Shown: piece by piece, positions 1 through 11,480 of the stretch
Position numbering within the stretch: position 1 is the stretch's first letter
Layout of the letters: the number at the start of each line of letters is the position of its first letter
NCBI GenBank assembly: GCA_030847615.1
Contig: JAUMIR010000003.1
Location: 55,599,001-55,663,000, forward strand
DNA length: 64,000 nt
Source: Gambelia wislizenii
Taxonomy: Eukaryota > Chordata > Lepidosauria > Squamata > Crotaphytidae
Direction of reading: 5' to 3'
Made by a program: the position numbers and the translations under genes
Notes under the pieces: model-generated
The model's database searches: none
What the model was told of the DNA's origin: nothing
What the model saw: the letters and a program-made list of their open reading frames with translations, nothing else

Positions 1-590
1 GATTAACCTATAACCATTAGCAACCCCACATGAAAGAATTCTTTTTATGTCATTTCCTAATGCTATTGAAACATTTTTGCTTGAAAATAAAATGACTGAT
101 GTAGCTGCCAGCTTCCATAAATGAAAGGATTATACTGTTTAATCTTCCTTTTAAGATAATTTGTGGCAGTTATGAAAGTAATAGGTCTTAAAAATATTTC
201 CTTAAGAGTCTAGATTAATGTTTTAGTTTCCTACCTTCATCAAACTGTTTGTTGGACATGAAACCACTGGAGTCTATGAAAGCAAGTTTCAATCTGTGCC
301 AGTACACAGAAGATACAGAGTTATGCAGGTGGGCTTTTGTTGTTTAAGCTCTTTTATATTTTGCTCCTAATGCCACATCTCACAGATCAAAGATGTTTTT
401 AAAAGAATTGCATACAATGTATCTTTTCAAAAACATTTGACTTTATGTCAAATTAGTAAAAACCATTAAGAGGTATCCAACTGCCTATCCCAATTCAGTA
501 GAATATCTTATTTGTATCTGTAAAGAATGTTCATGCATGCATTTATTTATGACTAAAATAATACCTGCCTACTTACCTACCTATATTTGT
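1..590. other. AT-rich DNA, no gene seen
   Basis: I see no ORF with a recognisable domain and no clear repeat here. The sequence is AT-rich and looks like intergenic or intronic DNA. Confidence 0.5.
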
Positions 591-813
591 TTGCTGTTGT
601 GTGCCTTTAAGTCATTTCTGACTTATGGAGACCTTAAGGCAAACCTATCACAGGGGTTTCTTGGCAAGAATTGTTCAGCAAGGGTTTGCTTTTGCCCCTG
701 AGGCTAAAAGAGTGTGACTTGCCCAAGGTCACTCAGGAGATTTCCATGTGAGGATTCATACCTTTGTCTCCAGAGTCATAGTGCAATGCTCAAACCACTA
801 CACCATGCTGTCT
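591..813 (-). mobile_element. tRNA-derived SINE
   Basis: Read on the minus strand, the copy starts with a tRNA-like head: an A-box-like stretch ending in gtggtttgagcattg and a degenerate B box near 752-762. It ends in the tail tgacttaaaggcacacaaca. A second copy lies at 44852-45062 in the same orientation, with the same head and tail, so this is a dispersed family. The head-plus-tail layout is typical of Pol III SINEs. I cannot name the family with certainty. It has no coding role. Confidence 0.7.
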
Positions 814-1955
814 CTCTACCTCCCTAGCTCCCTACCCTTATATCTTGTCCTTTGTATCATGTATGAGGACCAACACATTGAAGCTGAATCCAAACAAGAC
901 AGAGCCAATGCTGGTACAGCAGACAGCATTACCCTAAGAGGTAACTCTAGGGGTGATTTGATATCTTGGTGTAATTTCAAACTGTAATATAGAAATAAAG
1001 AAAACTGACTTATACTAAAACAAACCATTGGGCCATCTAGCTCAATATGTGCAACTCTGGCACCAAAGTTCCAGAATATCAGGCAGATAATTTTGTGTTG
1101 AAGAGCAGATGGTATCAAATTATAACCTCCTGGTAAAGAAAAAAAGTGGGGAAGACCACTGATAGTCCCATCAGTACAATTAGGATCACAAATGGAAGAT
1201 AATTGCTTAGTACATAACTTAAGGTTTCAGGCACCACTCACCAGTCTGACTGGAAACATTGATTAATATGGTATCATCAAAACATTTTGATTATATTGCA
1301 AAAAAATGTATACTATTACTGAGCTGAAATGGAGGAGACAGTGCCATTTTGCAGAAATATCAAGAGGTATCCTTTCATTTATATTTTTCTGAATGTTTTA
1401 CTGTTCAAATGCTGATCCAGAAAATACTGTTCTCATATTCAGTTCTGTTTATGATGACATTGTCACAGAGTCAAACAAGCTTCGTGTCAGGGATTAGCAC
1501 CATCAGGCCATTGCCAATGGCCTGTGATATCACTAGAGTCCACAGCACCATCTACAATCAGCTTGCAATGCTGCTGACTGCTATTATCTTGATTCCAATG
1601 GTCCCCTCAGCATGGACATCTGGGTAGCTATGGTTACCTCAGCTATGTCAGGGCCCTAGAGTCACCCAGTGGAAGTGGTGGAGAGCACCAGTAATATTAG
1701 CTGACTAGACTTGCTGTTGTTGCTGCTGCTGGCCACTGCTGCACCTTCCTGCTGCCACCACCAAATAAGGGGAGGGCTGAGATATATATTAACATAGGAT
1801 GATCTGCCTGACTGGAAGGTACAAAAGCCTTACAAAATCTGGCATCAGCCCTGTACTCAAATCTCATGGGCTGCATAGCAGTATCAGAACCTGAAAAGTT
1901 ACTTTTACAATGTAATTAGGTAGAGCTGTAGGCCCAAGACTCCAAACATTAATTA
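814..1955. other. Unassigned DNA, no gene seen
   Basis: There are two short ORFs (about 90-100 codons) with no domain I recognise. A CTG/TGC-rich patch lies near 1708-1745. I can support no gene. Confidence 0.4.
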
Positions 1956-2045
1956 CAGTTGGCCCTCCATGTTTGTGGAGGTTAGGAGTGCAGGACTCCT
2001 GTGAAAGTGGAAAAATGATGAATACCTTTGTGCCCCCCATGCATG
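1956..2045 (+). mobile_element. Tigger/pogo-like MITE end
   Basis: The sequence starts cagttggccctccatg, just after a TA. This is the kind of end seen in Tigger/MER2-type non-autonomous elements. A closer match to that type is at 48788. The inner part is diverged and I cannot place the far end. Confidence 0.4.
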
Positions 2046-2715
2046 CTATAGACTACAATTCCCAGCTGCTGCTGCAAAAATCTCCTTCAGTGTCATCATC
2101 CTTCTTTGCAGCACCTGCAGCACGTACCTCTCTGCCTACTGGGTGACAGGGGGAAGGAAGAGAGGGGAAGACTTGGAGACTAGCAGAGGTGACAGAGATC
2201 TGGCAGAGGCAGGTTTGGAGTGAGGCGGAGCTGTCATGGTGCCAAAAGAGCAAAGCGAGTAACGGGCAAGGGCTGTTTGTGGGAAAGAAGGAGGGGGAGG
2301 AGAATGAGGATGAGCTGTCACTGCCCCAATCCTGTTAAGGCCAGATCTAGCTCCACCCATGGCAGTGGCAGCTGGTGGTCCTCCTCTTTGTCCTGTGGAT
2401 GAGCCAGACGTGGGATGCCAACCACTTCCCTTGCTGAACACTTGCAAAACCTGGAGGTCTGAACCAAAGAGGGTCCTGTGAAGCAAGGGGGGAATAGCAG
2501 CAGCAGGAGGAAAAGGGAGGAAGGCAAAGCCACCAGCCCCTGAAAACAGCTCTCACCACCACCACACATCATTACAGTTCTATCACCACCACCACCACCA
2601 CCACCACCACCATTACTATTATCAGTACCACCTGGGCCACAGGAAATAGGAGAACAAGGCCAGCATATATGGCATGAACCACCTGTCCTGGAAGTGCAAT
2701 CTCTCTCTCTCTCTC
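2046..2715. other. GC-richer unique stretch with CAC and CT microsatellites
   Basis: This stretch contains a purine-rich region (2140-2310), an (ACC)n microsatellite at 2583-2612 and a (CT)n run at 2699-2716. The CT run is the 3' tail of the adjacent minus-strand LINE fragment. Overlapping ORFs here are low in complexity and carry no domain. Confidence 0.5.
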
Positions 2716-2996
2716 TGGCTTTTCTTCGCAAACGAAGATTCAGGAAGGACTCATCCCGTGTTTTCTGCAAGCGCGCTGATGACTAAAAAGGCCAATCCAA
2801 GATAGACAAGTCTGGTTGCAGAAAGCACAGCAGAAGGTCTCCTCGGGTGATGTTACCGGGTTGTGATTCTTTCTGCATTGCCATTTCTCTTCAAGACTTG
2901 TTTGGCGTGAGTTCTCAAATAAGGCTGCAGCATTGTGGATAGTGCGTCTCCATGCCTCCCGATTTGAGGCCATGGCGGACCACTGTTGGTGATCAA
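2716..2996 (-). mobile_element. Non-LTR retrotransposon 3' end, C-terminal ORF2 fragment
   Basis: The minus-strand ORF at 2740-2973 encodes the end of a LINE protein: a SxREAWRRTIHN-like segment, then a Cys/His finger (CAFCNQTC ... H ... C) close to the stop. The same 3' end occurs at 16148-16806 (+) and 48172-48610 (-). All three stop at the same gaaaagccagagag point, here followed by a (GA)n tail. This is a 5'-truncated retrotransposed copy. The clade is uncertain (RTE- or Vingi-like are possible). Confidence 0.7.
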
Positions 2997-3699
2997 TTAT
3001 GTAGATGCTGCTTAAACTAGTTAAGCAGGAGCAACAAAATCATGAATAATGAAATCCGTGGAACTCAAACCCACAGAAGTCAAGGACAGACATTAGTTGT
3101 CATCACAGTTATATATTTTAAGTAACTCTTTATCATTTCTCAGAATTAATGAAAATAATAGCCTTTCAGTTGCTTTTTATCCCCCCCCCCCCCGAAGGTT
3201 TCATGCTGCTGATTTCTGGTATAAGAAACAATCTCTTCCTATTGACTTTATTGTCATTTCAGCAGATCACAAGTCAACAGCTGCATGAGGCAGCACTGGA
3301 ACCATGTGATAATGCCTCTCCACTTTTATAAGGTCACATTCTCATAAATTATAAAATTTACAGTTACACTGAAATAAGAGTGAAGTTATCACTTGTTAAG
3401 TTACAAACACAATGTAATATAGTTATACTCCTATTATAGGAGAAAGGAATTACAATTTTGTGACTCAAACTACTTATTTCTAATCTCTGAAGACCATTAG
3501 TGAGAAACCCCTCTCCCTATTTATCTCACTATTTATCTACATTAATGGCTGAGTTCATTATTCCTGGACAGAAGAAATATTTGTGATCCAACAGCTGTAG
3601 GGAGTTTTCGAGACTAGTGTTGGCACTAATACTAAGGGCTTCTCTAAATGGTGGAAATAATCCTAATGGAAAGTGAATGGAAGGTGATCCATTCATACA
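2997..3699. other. Unassigned DNA with poly-C run
   Basis: A 13-base C run lies at 3181-3193. Nothing else is recognisable. Confidence 0.4.
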
Positions 3700-4190
3700 G
3701 ACATTTGCATCAATTTGTGTAATTCAGAAGGGGGGGCAGCCAAATCCACTGCAATTCCACGTGTGTGGCATCTTGGCGTCTCTTGGATTTTTAAAAAAGC
3801 TCAGCACAGCATGCAAATGTGCAATCATTTGAATACAAACAGGTAGCTTGGGGTAGGGCTAGCAAACAGGGTAAGTGCCTGCTGCCACCATATTGGATTT
3901 TTTGCTAAGCGAGGGTCCAGTAAGTTGATAAAACAGTGATCCTTTACACTTCTTTTTTTCTTTTTCTTTCTCTCTCTCTCTCTCTCTTTTTTTTTTTTTT
4001 TTGTAAAAACAAAATATTGCCTGTGTCCACCATGGTAAACTGTTTTTTTTTTTAATAAATAAATGGCAGAGGCAGATTTAAAACTGTGAGTAAATCACTT
4101 GTGGCTGCCATCTTGGCAAGGAGTCATGCGAAGTTTAGGGGGGGGCTCTTTTTACTATTAAGGCAGGTTGCATTGTTGCGAATGGCTGCT
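3700..4190 (+). mobile_element. Diverged copy of the 39-kb non-autonomous repeat
   Basis: The stretch around 3850-3945 (ending in ccaccatattggattttt, then gataaaacag) and the stretch 4080-4130 (gagtaaatcacttgtg, then a catcttggc-type motif) align in order with 39280-39560. They are separated by a T/TC-rich middle in both copies. The family also appears at 26790-27410 in the opposite orientation. I see no coding capacity. It looks like a non-autonomous DNA transposon or an old interspersed repeat. Confidence 0.45.
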
Positions 4191-4295
4191 TTTTGGGATG
4201 TGGGACTTAAAATAACTAGAAATTCATGGTAAAAACATACAGTAAAGAAGATAAGGAAAAGGAGATATGGGAAACATTTAAGTCTCTCTGACACT

Positions 4296-4626
4296 GGACA
4301 TTTTCAGACAGCACTTATCGCACAAGCAGCCTCCGGAGCAGTAACGAGGCTGCTGCACAGCAGGGGGTCCTTTTCGGATGCCGCCGTCCCTCTTCCAGGA
4401 TCATTTGTGGCACGTCCGTGAAGCTTTGGAAGCGGCTGCACCATATGTTAAGCACGGAAGTTGCCCCTACTTAAAATATGGTGCGGCCGCTTCCAAAGCT
4501 TCACAGACGTGCCACGAATGATCCCGGAAGAGGGACAGCGGTGTCCGAAAAGGACCCCCTGCTGCGCAGCAGCCTTGTTACTGCTCCGGAGGCTGCTTGC
4601 GCGATAAGGGACATCTGAAAATGTCC
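4296..4626. mobile_element. Foldback MITE, copy A (331 bp, 3-bp TSD ACT)
   Basis: The whole element is one imperfect inverted repeat. It starts GGACATTTTCAGACAG and ends CTGAAAATGTCC. It is flanked by ACT at 4293-4295 and ACT at 4627-4629. A second copy of the end motif (TTTTCGGATG) lies at 4371-4380, about 75 bp in, with its mirror on the other arm. Inside each outer arm a smaller hairpin pairs gcagcctc with gaggctgc. The core (cgtgaagctt...accatat...aagcacgga) is homologous to copy D at 50072. It is more GC-rich than its surroundings and has no ORF. Confidence 0.8.
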
Positions 4627-4629
4627 ACT

Positions 4630-5512
4630 GTAATATTACCTGTGTTTCCACAAATGAAACAGAAAGCTTATTGGGAATATATACATACATACTGTAGTTC
4701 TTTAACTCATAAGGAAGGTTAGTTTGTTTTATTATCTTTTTTGAAGTGGATCATCCTTTGATAGGTAAACTTCACAAACATTCACTAGTCCCTAACTTAA
4801 AACTTTTCATTCAGAGTCTGCTGTGTGCTGAGACTTTGAAGCGCGGAATCTTCTACATCTGCAACACTTCCTAAAACACGATGGAAAACCAGAACAAGAC
4901 AGATCAACAAGAGTGGAGGAGATTCAAAAGCACTGCTTCCCAAAGCTGTGAAAGGTTCAAAAGCTTGACTAAAATATATCCATATTTTTATAGTATAGAC
5001 TTTAATGAGCCTCAATAAACAAACATGCTCATTGTTTTTAACAGAAATGGATCCCACCCAATTTCTCTCAAAAGGACACTCCCACTGGAAAATCATTTTC
5101 CCATATGACTCATATATTTATTTTAAAAGCTCAGGCATCTGCTGATCAACATCTAGAAGTTCCTTTTCAGTGTTATGCTATCCGGTAACATTTACTTTCA
5201 TCTGAATCAGGGTGGGCCCAAGATGTTATGCTGCCTGAGATGAAACAGCAAATGTCACTCAACCATATTGAAGGCATATTACACAAACTCAAGTCATTTT
5301 GGCACATGAGGTCGAAAAGCCCACTAGCATCCCTCCCTATCCCATTTTGTAGGGATGCAAACACCACAATCAATAGCTAACAATTTTCTGCCCTTTTATG
5401 ATGTTATATATTTGCCTCCTGAGGCAGCGCCTTCACATTGCCTAATGGTAGGACTGGCAATGAATCCTATTGGTAGTATTAATTACAGTAGACACATTGA
5501 ATCCATTATTGA
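4630..5512. other. Unassigned DNA, no gene seen
   Basis: This holds AT-rich sequence with short ORFs of 66-99 codons that contain no recognised domain. Confidence 0.4.
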
Positions 5513-5858
5513 ATCATAGAATCATAGAATTGTAGAGTTGGAAGAGACCACAAGGGCCATCCAGTCCAACCCCCTGCCATGCAGGAAATCACGATCAAAG
5601 CATCCCTGACAGATGGCCATCCAGCCTCTGTTTAAAGACATCCAAGGAAGGAGATCCCGCCATGCTCTGAGGGAATGTGTCCCACTGCCGAACAGTGCTT
5701 ACTGTCAGAAAGTTCCTCCTAAAGTTGAGGTGGAATCTCTGTTCCTGGAGCTTGGATCCATTGCTCCGTGTTCCAGTCTCTGGAGCAGCAGAAAACAAGC
5801 TTGCACCATCCTCAATGTGACACCCCTTCAAATACTTGAACAGCTGTCTTTTTAAATG
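5513..5858 (-). mobile_element. CR1 LINE 3' end
   Basis: On the minus strand this runs from near a catatttaaatatttgaa-like segment through the standard CR1 3' region. It ends in gggttggactggatggccc, then cttccaactctacaattc, and an ATTCTATGATT repeat tail. The ORF of 122 codons at 5595-5963 is mostly this repeat and is not a host gene. The copy is 5'-truncated, as is usual for CR1. Confidence 0.9.
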
Positions 5859-6224
5859 GACCTCCTGATCCACCACTGAAGAAAAGAGAATATCAAGACA
5901 GCAACATTCAAACTCAGTTTGCATTGGAAAATCTAGTAACAAGTGCATATGATGTGTCAACAATTATGTAATTCTCATTGATTCAATGGACCTGCTCCAG
6001 TTGGGACTAGAAACAACATTCAGGCCAAATAATACTAATATTAATACTAATACTACTACTAATAAAGAACACAATAATAATCCACAAAAAAGTCACAAAA
6101 TGTGAAACATTACTCCAAAAATGTATTTTAAAAAACTCACAATCCCACCCAGCAGGAAGAACAATTTTTAAATTCTTTACTCTTCATGAGAAAATGAAAC
6201 TGTAGAGATTTACACTTAGGTGGG
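5859..6224. other. Unassigned AT-rich DNA
   Basis: There is an ATA/ACT-rich microsatellite-like patch near 6028-6062. No gene is seen. Confidence 0.4.
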
Positions 6225-6345
6225 AATGGTATGGCTCTCCAGATGTTGTGGCATTGCAAGCGGCCAACATAGACTAGGAGTTGCAGTCCTACAACAACTG
6301 GTGGAACATGGGCCCTACTCAAGTCCTACTCCCCATAATCCTTGA
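6225..6345. mobile_element. Foldback MITE remnant
   Basis: The sequence carries ctccagatgttgtggc on one side and the mirrored aggagttgcagtcctacaac on the other. This pattern recurs in diverged form at 28225-28330, 44048-44203 and 54878-54970. It matches a common reptile foldback repeat type with CTCCAGATG ends and a GGACTACAACTCCC core. Ends and TSD are not clear. Confidence 0.4.
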
Positions 6346-9300
6346 AATGCAAGTGTGGGAGAACATTCAGCCCTGAATGTAAAAGATGCCTACTATGTCA
6401 GGGCCACATTTCCTGCATGGAACTTGTGTACACATAAACACTTTGGTTAATGCTTCACCTGCTCACAACACTAGTTTGGATGAGATATGAGATTCATATG
6501 CAGCAACAGCATGTTTTACTTCAGCAACTTTCTCCTGATTAGATATATATCACTGACATAAATGGAATGAATATCCATCCCACATATTAAGATCTTGAAA
6601 ATATTTTGATGTCCAAGAACTGGTTTAATGTTGGTTGTTAATCTTGCCTGGAAGTGACTTATTGGTGGTGGTGGTGGTGGTGGGGGTGGCGTAATCAGCT
6701 GATGCTCTGTTTTGAGAAAATACATATTGATTCTGCTCTCCTTCCAAATTAATTGCTAATGAGATAAAACAGGTCAAATATTAGGACTTACCTCTGTGTG
6801 ACTGAGGAATACAAAATCTGAGTGCAGATTTACCACAAAAAATGTTTTGAATTTTATATGGTTTCACTTTATTTAGGGTGAATTAAATGTAAAATAATGT
6901 GGAGGTTTTTTTTTAAAAAAAAAATTCCTGCTGCTGACCAAGTATGTACAGAATCTCACTTTTAGATGGCCAGAATAGAACTTATGTGGCAGATAGATAG
7001 AGCTTGATTCAAATATAACTATGGTGCACTGAGCAAATAACTGAGGGCTAATCAACAATGGCTGCATAAAACTGGGATTAGTCCAGAGCATTATGCTCCA
7101 GACTGGCCCTGGACTGACCACAATGTTACCACATGCACCCAACTGATTCTGGTGTGGCAGCCATCATTGTCCACATGGGCTAGAATGGATGATACTGCAT
7201 TTGCTCCACTGGCCCACCCCCAGTTTTCAGAGCCACCATCATAGCCACCTGTCCAGCCAAGCAGCTTCCTGCAAGAGCCTGTCCAGCAGCATCACTTCTG
7301 CTGAGGCCAGAATGGGGTGCCCAAACATGTGATCAACAAGGAGGAGGTCACTCTACCCCTCCTTATTGATTGCAAGGGTCCCCCGTTGCGACCTCAGCAG
7401 AAAGGATGCCACTAGGCAGGCTCTAGCAGGGAGCTGCTTGACTGGCAAGGTGGCAGCAGTGGCTCTGATGGGGATCCATCCCTTTCCCTGAAGTGCTCAG
7501 TGCAGGTTAAGGGAGATGGTGCCACGTTTGCATGTGAACAACATGGTTGGGCCAAATAGGACCTGATCCAGCTGTCCATACAACAAAAGAACTCAATGTC
7601 ACCCTGAAGCTTCCTCATATTTCCCCCTACTTTGCTTAGTTTAGAGCAAAGTCATTTTAAGGGCAAAAAAATGCAGTTCCTCCACAGACGTAGCTGTAAC
7701 TCTTCTGGACTGCCAGCACTGGATCTAGGATGAGTCTGCATGTAGACAACTACTACTACTACTACTCTTTCATACTAGCCTCTTCCCATGAATCAAGGTG
7801 GGCAACAATGGATTAACACACAACAAGCCCTGATAATTAACAAAAAAGTGAACTGCAATGGACATATAACCGGAAATGAATTGGCAGGGCTGGTGATCTG
7901 GTGATGTATATGCTGCTTCAATCCATCAAGAAGGACCATTCAAGCTGGTTTAAACAAAAGCACTTTTGTCCATGTACAGAACCCAGCTGATAGCCTTATT
8001 AACCTTTTATAGCACAACTCTTAATTGTGGAAGTTACTGCCTTGGTTTTTAGATTTGTTAAATATAACTTGCATGTTTAGCAAGTTTATTTTAAAAAGAA
8101 AAAAAAAAGGAATATCTGCACCAAGCTATTTTATAGTATATGGATCATCTTTGATGGATTAAGGCAAACATTTTATCTTATGTTCCAAATCATAGCCAGA
8201 GTCAATGTCAACTTCTTGAAGATTTCAGGGTTGACTCCCTTAGGGCCACATTCCTGCGCTTTAGTATAAACATGTTGACATATATTTGCTTTATGCATTT
8301 TGTACTTCAACAGCTATGGCATCCTTAAATTCACTAGAAACGTGCAGCAGAAGACAAAGTGAAGATGTAATTGGTCTATTAGGCAGGGAAATATATGCAA
8401 TGACATATTCATGAAATTGGATCTATTCAATTTGCATGTTTCTTGAGAAGGACTTATCCTAGTTTGGGTAAACAGGATAAGATTAAGTTTGATCTGTAGC
8501 TCTTTACTCAAAGCAATTTATACAGTTCACTGAGAGAATGTGGAAAGCAAGAAGCATTTTTGTATGCTAAGAAATTGTCAGTTATAGGAAATTTGCCTTA
8601 CTCTGAGCCCAAGCTTATAGCACACCAAGCTTGCACACCTATTGCCCACATCTTCAGCAGCATCTCTTCATCTGATTTGCAACTATAATATAGGCTACTG
8701 ACTAACAGTATTACCATTTTAATAAGGTCATGCCATACTTGTTAACAGAATCACTAAAGGAAGAATCACTGTAGCTAACTAAGAAATGAATAAAGTGACA
8801 TTTAATTTTATAATGCAATGTTTAACTGCAAGCAAATATTACAAGTGATCATCCATATCCACCAGGAACAATGTCTTTGGTAGCTAAGAAACAATGTTGG
8901 AAGTATACATAGAAGCAAGCTGATATTCAGTATTTCTGAAAATGTGATTATGTGACAGTGCAAACTGAATATATAATGTGACAGGTGAGTCTTTAGCACA
9001 ATACCATCTGCATACTCTTTTGATCGACTGAAGTCCTATACATCCCAGTTCAATACACATATATGCATATATTTAAAGGAAGCACGTACAAGCTGTAAAA
9101 GCCATGTTTGTTAAGCAAAGTACAGACTAAATTATGTTCAGACACTATTTCCGAATTTTATACAGAAGAAGCTGAGGAGAAACGGAAAAGACTCAGAACT
9201 GGAGTAATGGGGCCGGGGACAACTAACAATTCATTTTTTTTATTTTTTCACTTTGTAATACTTAAAAAAATAAATATACAAAATTTGCATTCTATTATAG

Positions 9301-9353
9301 GAAGTAAAAGTGTAATCTTAACATATATAGCTAAAAACTTGTCAACCTACTCT
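6346..9353. other. Unassigned DNA, no gene seen
   Basis: A GGT microsatellite lies near 6661-6680 and an ACT run near 7749-7766. The 7140-7620 stretch is more GC-rich, but its ORFs have no domain I know. I see no promoter or exon structure that I can defend. Confidence 0.4.
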
Positions 9354-9572
9354 TAGCATTAGCATTGATATTTATATACCGCTTATCATTGCCAAAGCAC
9401 TCCCTAAGCGGTTTATAATATTTTTTTTAGCTAATTGCCTCCAACAAGCTGGATACTTATTTTACAAACCAACGGAAGGATGGAAGGCTGAGTCAACCTT
9501 GGAGCCCTCTGGGAACTCATAATCTTGTGGCTCGCAGTACTGGCATTTAACCACTGCACCACTATGGCTCCC
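9354..9572 (-). mobile_element. tRNA-derived SINE with 8-bp TSD
   Basis: The minus-strand copy starts gggagccatagtggtgcagt (A-box region) and carries the middle gactcagccttccatccttc. It ends agcggtatataaatatc with a (TAGCAT)-type tail. CCTACTCT at 9346-9353 and 9571-9578 is a plausible target-site duplication. This matches the general pattern of a widespread squamate tRNA SINE. The B box is degenerate (gagttccca). Confidence 0.75.
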
Positions 9573-10016
9573 TACTCTAGTTTTTGTGGCAGTTAATTCT
9601 ACAAGCGAAAGCTAATAATGAAGATGGGAAATGTCTCCAAAAATTGGATTAATTTGGAAATTGTGTTAGATTTTATGGAACAAACAGAAGATCTTGGGTA
9701 TTTCTTCCTGAATTAGAAGGATTGCCCATCTTTGCTGATTTCATATCTAAGAGCTGTTTCCACCATCACTGTCAAGTACACACACTACCCTTTCAGTTCC
9801 AGACCATAAACTGGCAGAGTAATAAAAGGAAAATGGGGGGTGAATTTTTTTTCTTCCCTTCACTCCCTGTTCTGAATGATAAAGTGATGGAAGGAAAATG
9901 AAACAAACTGTGTTTCCTTCTGTTTCCTTCCTGTCAGAGATGTAAATCTTAATAAATTTCATTCTCACAAGCAAGAATGAATAGTTTTATTTTTTTCCCT
10001 CCTTGCTGGAAGAATT
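9573..10016. other. Unassigned DNA
   Basis: No gene or clear repeat is seen. Confidence 0.4.
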
Positions 10017-10135
10017 TCATAGAATCATAGAATTGTAGAGTTGGAAGAGACCACAAGGGCCATCCAGTCCAACCCCCTGCCATGCAGGAAATCACAATCA
10101 AAGCATCCCTGACAGATGGCCATCCAGCCTCTGTG
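10017..10135 (-). mobile_element. CR1 LINE 3' tail, short copy
   Basis: This is nearly identical to 5515-5632: the ATTCTATGATT tail, then the cttccaactct and ggactggatggccc segments in reverse complement. It breaks off after catccagcctctgtg. It is a very short 5'-truncated insertion. Confidence 0.88.
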
Positions 10136-10159
10136 CTTGGGGGTTGCATAACTTTCATT

Positions 10160-10400
10160 GAAAACTGTGTATTTTAAAAAACTCTTCATCGTTCAGGACT
10201 TATTGTGTGCAAAAATGGCACATTCTGTGCAGAAAATAAGTTTCCTGCATATAAAACAGGGATGGTGGTGGTGCAGAAATGTCATTTTCTGCATAGAAAA
10301 ACATGTTTTCTGTTAAGACACTTGTTTCCAGCACCAAAATCTTTTCTTTGCCAAAACATGCAAATTTTGTGCGGAATAAGTCTAGGATTATGAAAGTTAT
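10160..10400. repeat. TTTTCTGCACAGAAAA-type foldback repeat
   Basis: The stretch repeats short palindromic units such as ttctgtgcagaaaa and ttttctgcatagaaaa, ending with gcaaattttgtgcggaataa. Related stretches lie at 22785-22990, 38705-38960 and 55690-56000. The 38-kb copy is joined to a longer repeat. It has no coding capacity. Confidence 0.55.
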
Positions 10401-10745
10401 TGTTCATGTAGTATTCTCCTCCTCCTCCTCAATAAAACCTTAAATAGCTAAAAAGAAAAAAAGGGAGTATAGCCATTCTTGAAGGTTTCCCCTCGCTTCA
10501 GTTACCCCTAATAGCTACTTCCAATATTAGCATATCTGATACACAGAGGGCATCAGGCCCTTGGACCAGCAAAGTAGACAAAAGGATAAGAAGTTTGGCC
10601 GTTAGTTCCCCACATCCCCACATCCGCTAAAAAGAATAAAAATCATTCTTTCTTGTATCCACATTCCACATACTCTGATCCAAGTTTACCCTGTTTTCCC
10701 CCACTGCTTACCTAACCCTGCCAACCACTATCCAAGCTCTTGCCT
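10401..10745. other. Unassigned DNA
   Basis: No gene is seen. Confidence 0.4.
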
Positions 10746-11480
10746 ATTCCAACTCCAATTGTCACCCAAAAGCTGGGGGTCCTTGAGGACCTTCTTAGAT
10801 ATTAATATTAATATGGGGAATAAATGTACTCAGCAATGCGAGAGGTGGTTAGCGGCAAGTTCTTGTAGACCGGTGTATGCCAGTACTAAGGAGGGAGGGA
10901 TTAAGCTAGATAGTTCAATTAAATGGTCTTTATTGAGAAAATAACAATAACAACATCCAGGTTTCAAACACTCACACAAAGCTAATGAAATATGTAGGAA
11001 GTACTTGGACAGAGGAACAGAGTGAGGGGAGTTTTTGGGTGATACTGTATTGATCAGAAAAGTTGTGATTGTGGAAAAAACCAGCAGAGTAGGGGTCCAG
11101 AAGCAGGAACAGTGACACAGTTGACATGGAGTCTAGAAGCAGGGGAACTGTGCACACTTGGATGTAGTTTTGAGGAGGTATTTATATCTAATATTTTCCT
11201 TCTGGAGTTGGGATTTAGAGTGAAGTATAATGATTCTCATAATTTCTCAAGTGCCAAAAATAGACACTCTGGAAGCTTTAACAATTGTTAAAGTAAGCCA
11301 TTTGAAGTAAGCAATCTCCTTTGTCTGAAGTAGAGGAGAGGGGAAATCGCTCTTTTACAAACCTTGAGCATGCAGCTATACTTGATTGAATTAGCAAGAT
11401 GTTCAGGCAAAAAGTTGCCTTTGGAATTTGTAATGGCCCCTCCCTAGGGTGTACATGGCTATAGTCTCAGTGATAACCCT
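10746..11480 (-). mobile_element. Possible LTR fragment
   Basis: On the minus strand a TATA-like motif (11179-11187) is followed about 250 bp later by AATAAA (complement of 10929-10934) and about 180 bp of further sequence. That is an LTR-like U3-R-U5 order. I found no partner LTR, no coding region and no TSD. It could equally be unrelated sequence with chance motifs. Confidence 0.25.

Noticed and set aside
2318..2770. 150-codon minus-strand ORF with a glycine run
   Set aside because: The glycine run is the ACC microsatellite and the rest joins two unrelated repeat pieces.
5595..5963. 122-codon minus-strand ORF
   Set aside because: Most of it is the CR1 3' region, which keeps a frame open by chance.
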